Assembly (NCBI GenBank): GCA_032718475.1
Contig: JAUCBJ010004365.1
Span: forward strand, 1 to 28,372
DNA: 28,372 nt
Source of the DNA: Nemertoderma westbladi
Lineage: Eukaryota > Xenacoelomorpha > Nemertodermatida > Nemertodermatidae
Direction of reading: 5' to 3'
Shown here: positions 1-9,589 of the stretch, in pieces
Position numbering within the stretch: position 1 is the stretch's first letter
Layout of the letters: every line of letters begins with the position of its first letter
Translations under genes and position numbers: made by a program
Notes under the pieces: model-generated
Databases searched by the model: none
Told to the model about the DNA's origin: nothing
Seen by the model: only the letters and a program-made list of their open reading frames with translations

Positions 1-470
1 TGGCACCAATCTGTGGAAGTTGCTAAACTCAATTTACACTCCTACGTAATATAGCCGTTATAGTATTAATGGAAATAAATAATATTAAGATAATATTAAT
101 ATTCAGAAACACTTCGTTCGATAAAGATTATCTTACATTTATACAATAAAGTTTTACATAAAAGGTTATCAAAAGTTTATATAAAATAATATATTATTCC
201 ACAATTATGTTATCCTATGTTTATAAACACCGTATTACAAAACTCAGTCATTAGACAGGTATATAATTAATTATTAATCTACGACACAATATATACGTGA
301 TCACAAGTTTATAAATACAATTTTATGTAATTAAATTTCTCATCGGTTTATAAACACAGTATTAGGCCTACCTATCAATTTTAATTACTGATACGTTTTA
401 ATAATTGACAAAATATGTTTAATGTATACCTAATGTACTCCTAATGTTATATATATAATTTATTATTCAC
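1..470. other. AT-rich non-coding DNA
   Basis: No convincing ORF or exon is seen. The only structure I notice is an imperfect direct repeat: a segment containing gtttataaacac(c/a)gtatta occurs near 219-236 and again near 344-363, about 125 bp apart. The base composition is strongly AT-biased, as in the other intergenic stretches of this window. Confidence 0.6.
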
Positions 471-866
471 CCCCTCCAACAACTTCCCCAACAACATCGT
501 CTTGGCCATCACCTCTTCCAACAACATCTTCTTCCCCAACAACATCGTCTTGGCCATCACCTCTTCCTACAACATCTCCTTCCCCAACAACATCGTCTTG
601 GCCATCACCTCTTCCAACAACATCTCCTTCCCCAACAACATCGTCTTGGCCATCACCTCCTCCAACAACATCTCCTTCCCCAATAACATCGTCTTGGCCA
701 TCACCTCTTCCAACAACATCTCCTTCCCCAATAACATCGTCTTGGCCATCACCTCCTCCAACAACATCTCCTTCCCCAATAACATCGTCTTGGCCATCAC
801 CTCCTCCAACAACATCTCCTTCCCCAACAACATCGTCTTGGCCATCACCTCTTCCAACTCCTAATT
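471..866. repeat. 48-bp minisatellite, about 8 copies
   Basis: The unit reads roughly ttccccaacaacatcgtctt followed by ggccatcacctcttccaaca and acatctcc. About eight copies are present with few substitutions. Each unit contains a partial internal duplication of ccaacaacatc, so it probably grew from a shorter repeat. The unit is a multiple of three and lacks stops, so frames on both strands stay open by chance. One plus-strand frame reads as a Ser/Thr/Pro-rich mucin-like repeat (SPTTSSWPSPLPTTSP) and stays open to a TAA near 907. No splice acceptor or start codon supports it as an exon. Confidence 0.9.
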
Positions 867-1338
867 CAGCAGCTTCTGGGCCTCCTTCAATAATTTATAA
901 AATACAATAAGTTTAATTAAAAAAATTTAGAAATATTTAAAAAGCTACCATTTTAAACATTAAGTTATATTAACTTCCATATGTCTATGCAAGCCATCTT
1001 TGCATTACGATTATGGTTACTTATATTATTCGATTTGTTTGCAGAAAAAACAGGCATTAATATTTGGTTAGTATATATAGTAGCTCAATGATGGTTCATT
1101 CACGCAAAATTCCATCTCTACCCAGCTGCAATACGCTGGACAACAAGGTAAATGAGATAAATTAAATAAAATTGAGATAAATTGTTATGTTCCAGAACTA
1201 TGTGTATTTATTTAATAGAAAAAATTAATTACCTCAACTACGTTTAAAAATAAATGTATATTGTTGGGTTAATTAAAATCATACCACTAACAGCTTTCAA
1301 ACAGAGAAACTATTTAGGTAGAAGAATAGGCATTACTA
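867..1338. other. AT-rich spacer, no gene seen
   Basis: This stretch holds short A/T runs and no ORF, RNA gene or repeat that I can support. It ends at the left terminal inverted repeat of the next element. Confidence 0.5.
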
Positions 1339-1375
1339 TGTTATGGGTACCCACTTTTTGACCATTTATTTGACC

Positions 1376-1395
1376 ATGATAATGGTTATTATCAT
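1376..1395. other. Short perfect hairpin in the left arm of the TIR element
   Basis: The sequence atgataatggttattatcat is an 8-bp inverted repeat (atgataat / attatcat) with a 4-bp loop, just inside the left terminal inverted repeat. It is followed by a duplicated ttatcatgagat. Such subterminal palindromes are common in MITE-like elements. Confidence 0.55.
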
Positions 1396-1889
1396 GAGAT
1401 TTTTGAGATTATCATGAGATGTCATCTTCTGTGAGATGTTAGCTATTGTTTTTTTTATCGTAGCCTACTGTTTTTTAAATTACAAAACCAAATTTTTGGT
1501 ACCTAATTTTTGATCACTTTTTAACCATGTTAATGGATATTATTATGATATTTTTTGTTATAGAACGTACATTTCACCTTCTGAGAGAGGTTGGCTATTA
1601 TTTTTTATTATGGTAGCTAGTTTTTTTAAAGGTAGCTAGTGATCTTAAAAATCACAAAAGAAAATTTGGTGTGCCCCTTTTATTTAGACAATTTCCTTAT
1701 CATCAATATATTCTAGAAGTAACTAATAAAAAGAGAAATATACATCCATAATTTTTTTAGATGCTCTGGAAAAGATCAAGAAAATAGTATTAATAAACAG
1801 GAATATTGTTTTAAGCAACGCAGTGTTCTGACTGAGTATAATACAAATGTATATAATTTACATGTATGTATAATTTATGAAATTATTGC

Positions 1890-2955
1890 AGCAATCAGAT
1901 CAGTATACGATGGTTCGACAACATTTGTGTCTACTGTTGACGGTGATACAGAACCATTTGAAGTGTTATGGGGCGTCCTAAAGGGAGATACACTTGCACC
2001 ATTCTTGTTTATAATTCTGGTTGACTATGTTCTAAGCATGCCCTTAGATCATCATAATGATGATGGGGTGATGATAACTCCACCTACTGGCTCCAGAAGT
2101 CGAGGAAATCCTGCCAAGTACCTAACTGATCTAGACTTTGCTGATGACTTAGGAGTACTCTCAGAATCATTAGAGGGAGCCCAACGGCTCCTCAGCTCAT
2201 TAGAACATGCTGCTTCTAGTGTTGGTCTTTTTATTAACTCCAGAAAGACCAAAATTTTTACAGTTAACTTTGAAAGTCCTCAGCAAGTCTCTGATAAGCT
2301 CAAAGGATGGTATGCTTGAGCATGTGGACGACTTCTGTTACCTGGGATCAAGGATCCAGAAGTCAGGTGAGGACCTTCGAATACGTAAGGGAAAGGCATG
2401 GGCAGCCTTGAATAGGCTTTCCAGGATTTGTAAGTCACCGAGAATTAATCGAAAACTTAAGGTCCGATTATTTAGAGCAGCAGTAGTTCCAGTACTCCTC
2501 TATGTGAGTCCATGCTGGGCTCTAACTGCTGACGACACCAAATCTCTGGATGGCACATTCAAAAGAATGCTACGCCGGGTTTATTCTGTCAAGTACAATG
2601 CACACATCTCCAACCAGACACTATATAACATTGGAGGTGTCTCATTGGTTCCCCCAAGCTTGACATTAGAACAAAATCCCCTCCGCTTTGCAGGACATTT
2701 CTTTCGCCGTGAGAACCAGCCAGTGCATAATCTTGTACTTTGGCAGCCTCATGGAGTGAATAAGCATGGTGGACAGCCCATGACTTTCTTGAGACGCATC
2801 TTAAAGGACACTGGCCTTGAAGATGCGGATGATCTAGCAAATGTCATGGGTGATAGGGAGTTGTGGCGGCGCAATTTTGTCAACAAGCCGGCACACCATT
2901 CTTAAAAATGCAGCTGCAATGCAGAATGCCGATCCTAGTATTAGTAGTAGTAACT
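1890..2955 (+). pseudogene. RTE-like LINE: 3' half of reverse transcriptase, frameshifted
   Basis: This is the C-terminal half of a non-LTR retrotransposon polymerase. From 1890 the translation shows the RT block with GVLKGDTLAPFLFIILVDY and then the catalytic LDFADDLGVL (FADD at 2137-2148). The frame breaks near 2285-2320. It continues in another frame to the stop at 2903-2905 with the usual C-terminal region: DDFCYLGSRI, KLKVRLFRAAVVPVLLYVS, LRFAGHFFRR and a final WRRNF block. The 3' end is a short (AGT)n run at about 2938-2950, a tail type usual for RTE-clade elements. The endonuclease and N-terminal RT are missing, so the copy is 5'-truncated and inactive. Clade assignment rests on motif memory and is tentative. 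Confidence 0.85.
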
Positions 2956-3172
2956 AGTATGTATTATTTACATGTAATTTACATGTTTAATGTACTGTAA
3001 AAACTGTATTTTTTCTACATCTGCCTATTTTGTATAAAAAACAAGCTAGTGAATAATTACTAGCTACTTTGACTATCAAATATAAATTACTAGCTACCAT
3101 TATAAATTATTCCAGACAAATATATAATTGATAATTAAATTATATCTTAATTTTATTTACTAGCTAATAAAT

Positions 3173-4030
3173 AGTACTAGCTAACACAAAATCTAAAGTA
3201 CTAGCTACCATCATACTGTCAGAAGGTCAAATATTTGTTCTAGAACAAAGAACCTCATTATAAAAGCCATTTTTACAAGAAAAAAGGGTAACAGTTCCGT
3301 ATAGAACTGCATTTTTATAACATAAATCATTGTTACCATGGCAAAAGTGAAGAGTTCTAGAATATAAAATAGATACTATACACTATTCTAGAACAAAAAT
3401 ACAATAAAAATTATTGTTCTAGAACATATAGCTAGTAATTTTTTAAATTTAAAATAGCTAGTAACAAAAAAAAATATTTATTTATATTATTATTAAAAAT
3501 TTATGTGCCGGTACCAAATTGTATTATTTGTTAAATTTACTAGCTATTTTAAAATTTAAAAAAACAAGCTGATGTTTACGAAAATTTATGTAATATATGT
3601 ATTATAGGCCTACACTATTCTAGAGCATAAATAATACAAATAATGTAATGTTCTAGCACATATAGATATAATATTTTAAAATTTAAAATAGCTAGTAATC
3701 CAAAAAAAATATTTATTTATATTATTTATTTATTAGAAAATTAATCTACCAAATTGGATATATTTTTTAATTTACTAGCTATTTTGAAATTAAAAAACAC
3801 TAGCTATATGTTCTAGAACATTACATTTTTTATTTTATTTATGTTCTAGAATAGTATATAATACTTTTCTATTGTTCTAGAACTCTTCACAAATTTTTTT
3901 CAAAATTTTTTATTTTATTTATGTTCTAGAATAGTATATAATACTTTTCTATTGTTCTAGAACTCTTCAATGTTGCTATAGTAACAATGACATATTTTTA
4001 AAAAATGCAGTTCTATATACGGAACTCTAG
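3173..4030. repeat. Large palindrome (foldback) rich in TTCTAGAA sites
   Basis: The left arm, about 3292-3440, begins acagttccgtatagaactgc. The right arm, about 3798-4027, ends with its reverse complement, tgcagttctatatacggaac. Between them lie further inverted AT-rich copies of ctagctattttaaaattta. The right arm holds a tandem duplication of about 80 bp (units starting near 3827 and 3907). At least ten TTCTAGAA palindromes occur in the 3.2-4.2 kb stretch. The whole block lies inside the TIR element at 1339-4226. Confidence 0.75.
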
Positions 4031-4445
4031 CCGAAAAAAGTTGGTCAATTTTTCAATTATAATGTTTTCACTAGCTAATAAAAAGTAGGTACTAGCTAAC
4101 ACAAAATCAAAATTACTAGCTACCATCTTACTGGCAGAAGGTTAAATATTTGTTCTAGAAAAAAAAACCTCATGATAAAAGCCATTTTCATATGAATTAT
4201 TGGTCAAAAAGTGGGTACCCATAACAAAATAACGCCGAAGAATAACTGCTCAGGGGCAATATAAATATCACATTAAAAATCCTGACACGAACAAATGTAC
4301 CTCATTAAGATTTGTAAAAGACAATTATAGGGACGACAGGGTTTCCGAAGGAATTACTTTTCAGTAGCAGTTAAAAACATGAATTACAATAATATAATAG
4401 TAAAATAATAATCATCAAATATGTAATTAATTTCTTCAAACTTAC

Positions 4446-4647
4446 TTCTAAATAAATTGAAGTCATAAAATTTGTCCTTCTTGATGATTGATGTTATATG
4501 GAACCTGGCAGGTTCTACCTGCTCCGTAGCTGCATCTACTACAGCAGATTTAGCCCATCCTGATATTACCCAACCACCGCGATATCTTTTAAGTTCTTCA
4601 CGGATATGATTCCGTGCCTCGTCATCAGTGACGGATTGTGTCTGAGG
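4446..4647 (-). CDS. Gene A, exon 4: unknown, possible OB-fold/RPA-like protein
   Basis: On the minus strand this stretch follows a tttatag acceptor and ends at a strong donor, A|gtaagt. It encodes about 67 residues starting PQTQSVTDDEARNHIREELK and including GGWVISGWAKSA and ARFHITSIIKKDKFYDFNLF. The entry phase is 0, matching the exit of the exon at 4992-5204. The exit phase is 1, so the protein should continue further downstream (lower coordinates). A possible terminal piece lies near 4331-4360 but its acceptor is weak, so I do not call it. I do not recognise this domain with certainty. Evidence that it is a real exon is the pair of good splice sites plus the phase match. Confidence 0.55.
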
Positions 4648-4991
4648 CTATAAATAATTATTATTTGAATGAATCCTTCTCCAGTAGAAAATCGACGCAA
4701 ATAACAGATGATTAGTCCCAAAAATAAAACTGTAACCTATTCTATTGACTTTAGTTTATTGTTTTGGTTAGAATAACGTAGAACTGTAACCTGCTTATTT
4801 CCTAAATTGATAATTTAACATAGAGGAGAGGCGTAACATTAATGTACCGATATGGGATTTGCGTCCAGTTATTAACCCTCTCTCTATCTCAACGAGATAC
4901 TAAAATATATGCCCGAGTCCAATCTCATGCTTGTGTATATATTTACTTTTAAGTAAATGTTAATCTTTATTTGATATACCAAATCTGTTAC

Positions 4992-5204
4992 CTGAAGTAC
5001 ATCTTTTGGGAAGAACAACGAAAATTCAGTATTCGAAAACATGTGCGGAATAATAATCTTCTCCTCCTTATCGATAATCATTTTGTCCCATTTCGGTCGA
5101 AACGAGACTGCCCACTGCTTATGAACTGTCCGAAAGCACGGGCATGGTTGCTCTCTAAACAGCCCCTTGCACACCTTGCCGGCGCAAACATAAACCATAG
5201 AAAT
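4992..5204 (-). CDS. Gene A, exon 3: Cys-rich segment, possible zinc ribbon
   Basis: This is a 213-bp exon in phase 0 at both ends, with acceptor tgatacag|ATT and donor TTCAG|gtaaca. It encodes 71 residues with a cysteine cluster in VYVCAGKVCKGLFREQPCPC (C-x4-C-x7-C-x-C), followed by a QWAVSFRPKWDK block and PKDVLQ at the end. The cluster is the kind of metal site found inserted in some OB-fold single-strand-binding proteins, but the match is by eye only. It joins without a frame change to the exons at 6810-7092 and 4446-4647. Confidence 0.6.
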
Positions 5205-5212
5205 CTGTATCA

Positions 5213-5575
5213 AAAATATATTTATATTATATAATATAATTTGCTAGTATCATTAGCTACGCATTATACTAAGACAGGAAAGTTTATATCTAAACCCAAG
5301 ACAGGAATTAAAATTATTGATCAATATGGACTATTATGATATTAAAAAAAAACAAAGGAAGTTTCGGCCGAAGCTAAAGGCCACCCAAAGGCTCCTCTTT
5401 CGATAGCTGCTACCCAAAGGTAGGGGTGGGAACTACTCCTATCCCAAGATATTCTCCCAGTTATTTAACTGGTAATAATTGCATCAACCCCAGTGTATGA
5501 AAGGCTTAGTTTTTGCCTGACGGCTCTCGAACCTACAAGCTACAACAAATAGGACCGGCAACTGATATTATTCAA
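5213..5575. other. Intronic spacer, no feature seen
   Basis: This is the 3' part of the gene A intron between exons 2 and 3. It holds AT-rich sequence and a short stretch with aaaggccacccaaaggctcc and related ccaaagg motifs near 5380-5425. I see no gene or RNA. Confidence 0.4.
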
Positions 5576-5578
5576 GTT

Positions 5579-6614
5579 CTCAATCCTTAGTAGGGACTTA
5601 CTTAATGTCAAACTACACTCGATCCTTAGTAGGGACAATGTCGAACTACACTCGATCCTTAGTAGGGACAATGTCGAACTACACTCGATCCTTAGTAGGG
5701 ACAATGTCGAACTACACTCGATCCTTAGTAGGGACAATGTCGAACTACACTCGATCCTTAGTAGGGACAATGTCGAACTACACTCGATCCTTAGTAGGGA
5801 CAATGTCGAACTACAATCGATCCTTAGTAGGGACAATGTCGAACTACACTCGATCCTTAGTAGTGACAATGTCGAACTACACTCGATCCTTAGTAGGGAC
5901 AATGTCGAACTACACACGATCCTTAGTAGGGACAATGTCGAACTACACTCGATCCTTAGTAGTGACAATGTCGAACTACACTCGATCCTTAGTAGGGACA
6001 ATGTCGAACTACACACGATCCTTAGTAGTGACAATGTCGAACTACACTCGATCCTTAGTAGGGACAATGTCGAACTACACTCGATCCTTAGTAGGGACAA
6101 TGTCGAACTACACTCGATCCTTAGTAGAGACAATGTCGAACTACACTCGATCCTTAGTAGGGTCAATGTCGAACTACACTCGATCCTTAGTAGGGACAAT
6201 GTCGAATTACACACGATCCTTAGTAGGGACAATGTCGAACTACAATCGATCCTTAGTAGAGACAATGTCGAACTACACTCGATCCTTAGTAGGGTCAATG
6301 TCGAACTACACTCGATCCTTAGTAGAGACAATGTCGAACTACACTCGATCCTTAGTAGGGTCAATGTCGAACTACACTCGATCCTTAGTAGGGACAATGT
6401 CGAATTACACACGATCCTTAGTAGGGACAATGTCGAACTACAATCGATCCTTAGTAGAGACAATGTCGAACTACAATCGATCCTTAGTTGGGACAATGTC
6501 GAACTACAATCGATCCTTAGTAGGGACAATGTCGAACTACAATCGATCCTTAGTAGGGACAATGTCGAACTACACACGATCCTTAGTAGGGACAATGTCG
6601 AACTACACTCGATC
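5579..6614. repeat. 33-bp minisatellite, about 31 copies, with higher-order pattern
   Basis: The consensus unit is atgtcgaactacactcgatc followed by cttagtagggaca. ATG-aligned units run from 5605 to 6595, exactly 30 periods of 33 bp. Variants (gtgaca, gagaca, gggtca, acacacg, acaatcg, aattac) are not random. A block of six units (198 bp) with the same variant order starts at 6123 and again at 6321. Long ORFs on both strands are by-products of a stop-free unit divisible by three. The array lies in the gene A intron 5205-6809. Confidence 0.95.
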
Positions 6615-6809
6615 ATACTCTTACTATATGTTAATTATTTGCAGAGGTTTAAGAAGAATCACTATCTGATAATGGGTGCCAATGAAAAATATTTTGTTAT
6701 TAACTTGGAATTTCCAATACAATGCTAAAAATAATTAATTCGTATATCCTTGGAGTATGGTACAAACAAAATTAAGTAATACCTTAGATAATCCAAAGTA
6801 ATAACTTAC

Positions 6810-7092
6810 CCCTAACGCCGTCAAGGTTTCTATTTCAAACCCGAAACCTCGCAGTTCTGGTGTGAATACATCTGGCTGTATTGATTTAACATTAATCTGC
6901 CCATCCGTGTCTCTGTTGAATGGTCGGGAAACTGAAACAATCGGTATTCCACTGCGACCCAAATATAGATTGTCGAAAATAGGTTCAATGATACGTATTA
7001 TTGAACCTACTCCGACACCTGTTATCATCAGTCTTTCAGTACTTCCCGGGTTTTTGCAAAGAATGCAAAACGTATCCCTCGATAAGTTGTCT
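6810..7092 (-). CDS. Gene A, exon 2: possible OB-fold core
   Basis: This 283-bp exon has acceptor tttttttcag|AGAC and donor TTAGGG|gtaagt, both close to consensus. It enters in phase 2, completing an AG|A arginine codon begun by the exon at 9305-9501, and leaves in phase 0. The protein starts DNLSRDTFCILCKNPG, then has MITGVGVGSIIRIIEPIF and SGIPIVSVSRPFNRD, and ends ELRGFGFEIETLTALG. The alternation of short hydrophobic strands around a Gly-rich turn, followed by IIRIIEP, is what I would expect of an OB-fold such as an RPA DNA-binding domain. This is inference from pattern, not a match I can prove. Confidence 0.6.
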
Positions 7093-7183
7093 CTGAAAAA
7101 AAAATAAAAAATAGAAATTTCAATAAATATATTAGTATATAAGCCCTCCATCCCAATCTTAGGTTTACCCTTGAGATGGAGGA

Positions 7184-7195
7184 GGGGGGGGGGGG
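7184..7195 (+). repeat. Poly-G tract (12 G)
   Basis: A run of 12 G abuts the 5' truncation point of the Penelope-like fragment. Longer runs occur at 10123 and 15464. Homopolymers of this length are prone to sequencing error. Confidence 0.9.
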
Positions 7196-8190
7196 CGCTT
7201 TTCCTTTCTTGATTTGGTTGTCACTCGGGTTGACTATGCTCTTTCAACAGCGTGGTACCGCAAGCCTACAGATACTGGGCTCGTTCTCAATGCCACTGCG
7301 TGTGCCCCTGAGACTTACAAACGCGGTGTAGTTCGTGGTATATTTCATCGCATCTTCAATGCCAGTAAGTGTGGGGATGGTTCCCAACTCTATACCGCTA
7401 TTGGGGATGCAAGAATATTCTTAGAAATAACCAATATACTGATACGATGGTCGAGCATGAGCTAGCCGGAGTTCCAGCCGCTAGGGGGCGTGCAGGCAGT
7501 GGTTCTGGGGGCGAGGCACCAACAGCTGTCCCCACCGAGGTCATTGACCCGGTCGACCAGGCAGCTGCTGATGATTCCAAGCCTATTATCTGTAAGCTCA
7601 AGTACCGAGTTCTGCCAACTGATCTGTTTGTTCGAAAGTTACGTGATCTTATACCCAGGTCTTGCACACGGCCAATTCGGTTTGTCATCAACATTGACAT
7701 TGACATCAACATTGACATCTAAACTGCGCAGTCACACCCATCTCTCAAACACCCCATCCCGGAAATCCTTGCGTCTAACGTCGTTTACTCTTTCTCTTGT
7801 CCCTATTGTAAGGGGGAATATGTTGGACACACCATCCAATACTTGTTTGAACGCGTTAGACAGCACCAGGATTGGACAGCCAATGATGGGTGGGAACAGG
7901 GTAAGACTGTGCACAACCACATCATGACACACCGCGACGATTCCAATACACATTGTCTGACTGACTAGTGTGAATTGTTTAAACTTTCCACTGTAATTGC
8001 TAGACACCCATTGCGGCCAATCTTGTATTACAGCCAAACACTCAAGCCGGTTATCAACAAGCAGAAACGGGACTGGCGTAAGTTTACGGTGCTGCTTCCC
8101 AGTGGTGAGTTACAGTACAGACATATCTTAATTTCGTTACCTGTTCTGTCCCCCTTTGGGAATCTCTCTCTACATTTCCTGGCTTGACCT
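7196..8190 (+). pseudogene. Penelope-like element: RT C-terminus plus GIY-YIG nuclease, decayed
   Basis: Translation from about 7200 gives the end of the RT domain (FLDLVVTR, then LSTAWYRKPTDTGLVLN, then TYKRGVVRGIFHRI). A frame break near 7410 moves the reading to NNQYTDTMVEHE and later KLKYRVLPTDLFVRKLRDLI. After more breaks, a GIY-YIG domain is readable from 7768: VVYSFSCPYCKGEYVGHT, then LFERVRQH, then VHNHIMTHRDD, and finally LKPVINKQK near 8045. RT joined to GIY-YIG is the hallmark of canonical Penelope-like elements. The copy lacks the N-terminal RT and has several frameshifts, so it is dead. The segment lies in the gene A intron 7093-9304, on the opposite strand to gene A. Confidence 0.8.
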
Positions 8191-8194
8191 CCTG

Positions 8195-8720
8195 ATAATC
8201 AGTTGCGGGGTGAAACCTACTGATCAGCTGATCACTGATTGCATGAAACGTCTAGGTCTAGGTCTTGTTGCTTTTTAGTTTTTTACATACTTTGGCACTG
8301 ACATACCTACCGGTAAGGTTTTTACTTAACGTGCTTGATTAATAAATAAAATACAATTAACTCTTTATTATTGGATTTTCAAGCTTCTACTTCATTATTA
8401 ATAGACTAGCTAATTAGAAATAAAAGTTCACACATACAGAGTGTAAATAAATATCTTTCATTTCCACACCAAATTGTCCCCGGTCACCAGGATATACAGA
8501 CTCTAGACCTCAACAGTCAAACTTCCTACGGTATAAGGTACAAAAATATTAAAGCAATTAAACAGACTATCTTGCTTAACTTGGCCCATGGCATTTTCCA
8601 TAAACAGAAGAAGTGACTATGTCTGGCACACCTTTTGGTTTTATAGCCTACTATGTCTATTTGTACAGAAATATATTATTTTTATTTTTATTATTGTCAC
8701 TAATTATAATTATGTGCATT
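8195..8720. other. Intronic DNA, no gene seen
   Basis: This stretch follows the Penelope-like coding remnant and may include its 3' untranslated end. It holds AT-rich sequence, no ORF of note and no clear repeat. It lies inside the long gene A intron. Confidence 0.4.
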
Positions 8721-8724
8721 TTGC

Positions 8725-9017
8725 ACTCCTCGCCTCCGCTTTGAAGGACATTGTTTTGCCGTGAGGACCAGCCAATGCATAATCCTCTGCTTTGGTGGTT
8801 TCATGGAGTGAACAACCACGGTGGACAGCCCATGACTTTCTTGAGACGCATCTTAAAGGACACTGGCCTTGAAGATGCGGATGATCTAGCAAATGTCATG
8901 AGTGAAAGTATGTGTGACGCATGACAGTGAAATTTTGTCGACATCCCAGCACAGCATTTTGAATATATAATATAATGCTGCCGCAGCAATGCAGCATGCC
9001 GATAGTAGTAGTAGTAT
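8725..9017 (+). mobile_element. RTE-like LINE 3' end, second copy of the same family
   Basis: The sequence closely matches 2677-2950, the end of the RT and the 3' tail of the LINE in the first TIR element. The stretch from gtggacagcccatgactttc to the aaatgtcatg motif is nearly identical. It ends with gccgatagtagtagtagtat, the same (AGT)n tail type. The reading frame is broken by substitutions and small gaps. It is a strongly 5'-truncated copy of about 290 bp inside the gene A intron. Confidence 0.85.
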
Positions 9018-9304
9018 GTTAATATTTTTTAAGATTTTGTTAATATTATTATTTGCGTAATTTTTCTTATATACTTAATTTGGTATGGTTCTAGTTTTAT
9101 CAGTTTATATACCTGCACCTTATTTGATTTACTCTATACGAGTTCTGCTGTGTGTATTTCTTATCACTAAATATTTATACAAGAATACTTCAACTTTTGT
9201 TGTTTTTTATATTAACCGCTACAATAAAATACTTACAGTTTTCTATAGAAAATATTAATACATAAGTTGTATTAGTATTTGAAAAAGTTCTCCAACATAC
9301 TAAC

Positions 9305-9501
9305 CTTAAGAATATGATAACATGATAACCTCCAGCAGCACCCCTTGATTTTTTCGCCTTGCTTTCCTTTACCTTTTTAGTACTGTTTGTTATATGAATG
9401 ATTTGACCACTTATGAATGTGTTCTCGTCAATGTCGCCAACAGTCGCTAACAATTTGGTGACGGTCGTCTGCTCCATATCCAGTTGCAGAAAGATGACGC
9501 A
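9305..9501 (-). CDS. Gene A, exon 1 (or first visible exon)
   Basis: The minus-strand stretch follows acceptor taagtttcag|TGCG and ends at donor TTAAG|gttagt. It is open from its first codon and contains an ATG at 9475-9477, giving MEQTTVTKLLATVGDIDENT and then FISGQIIHITNS, a Lys-rich stretch (KKVKESKAKKS) and GGYHVIIFLR. It exits in phase 2 and joins exon 6810-7092 exactly. The GQIIHI and YHVIIFLRD segments would be the first strands of the proposed OB-fold. If the ATG is the true start, the acceptor would lie in the 5' untranslated region. Good splice sites and phases agree across four exons; the identity of the protein is uncertain. Confidence 0.55.
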
Positions 9502-9589
9502 CTGAAACTTAAATAACTATAGTTCTACTGTATTAAATAAAACTTTTTACTTAGTAACATGTATGGACTGGATATTAAATTGAAACCTC

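Larger units (their letters stand above)
1339..4226. mobile_element. Nested TIR DNA transposon (non-autonomous, composite)
   Basis: The ends are perfect 26-bp inverted repeats: 1339-1364 (tgttatgggtacccactttt, then tgacca) and its reverse complement at 4201-4226. Similarity continues inward imperfectly: the left side has ttattatcatgagattttt and the right side, reversed, has ttttatcatgaggttttttt. A degenerate second copy of the left end lies at about 1499-1630, and a degenerate second right end at about 3173-3290. This suggests one copy inserted in another. No transposase frame is visible; the only coding material is an RTE-like LINE fragment at 1890-2955, probably a later insertion. I could not define a target-site duplication, so the superfamily is left open. 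Confidence 0.7.

Noticed and set aside
4331-4361. Terminal exon of gene A (IIPSETLSSL then stop)
   Set aside because: The phase fits, but the acceptor (ctactgaaaag) has no pyrimidine tract, and the piece is too short to support.
5540-6669. Long ORFs of over 350 aa on both strands
   Set aside because: Both come from the 33-bp minisatellite, whose unit is divisible by three and lacks stops on either strand.
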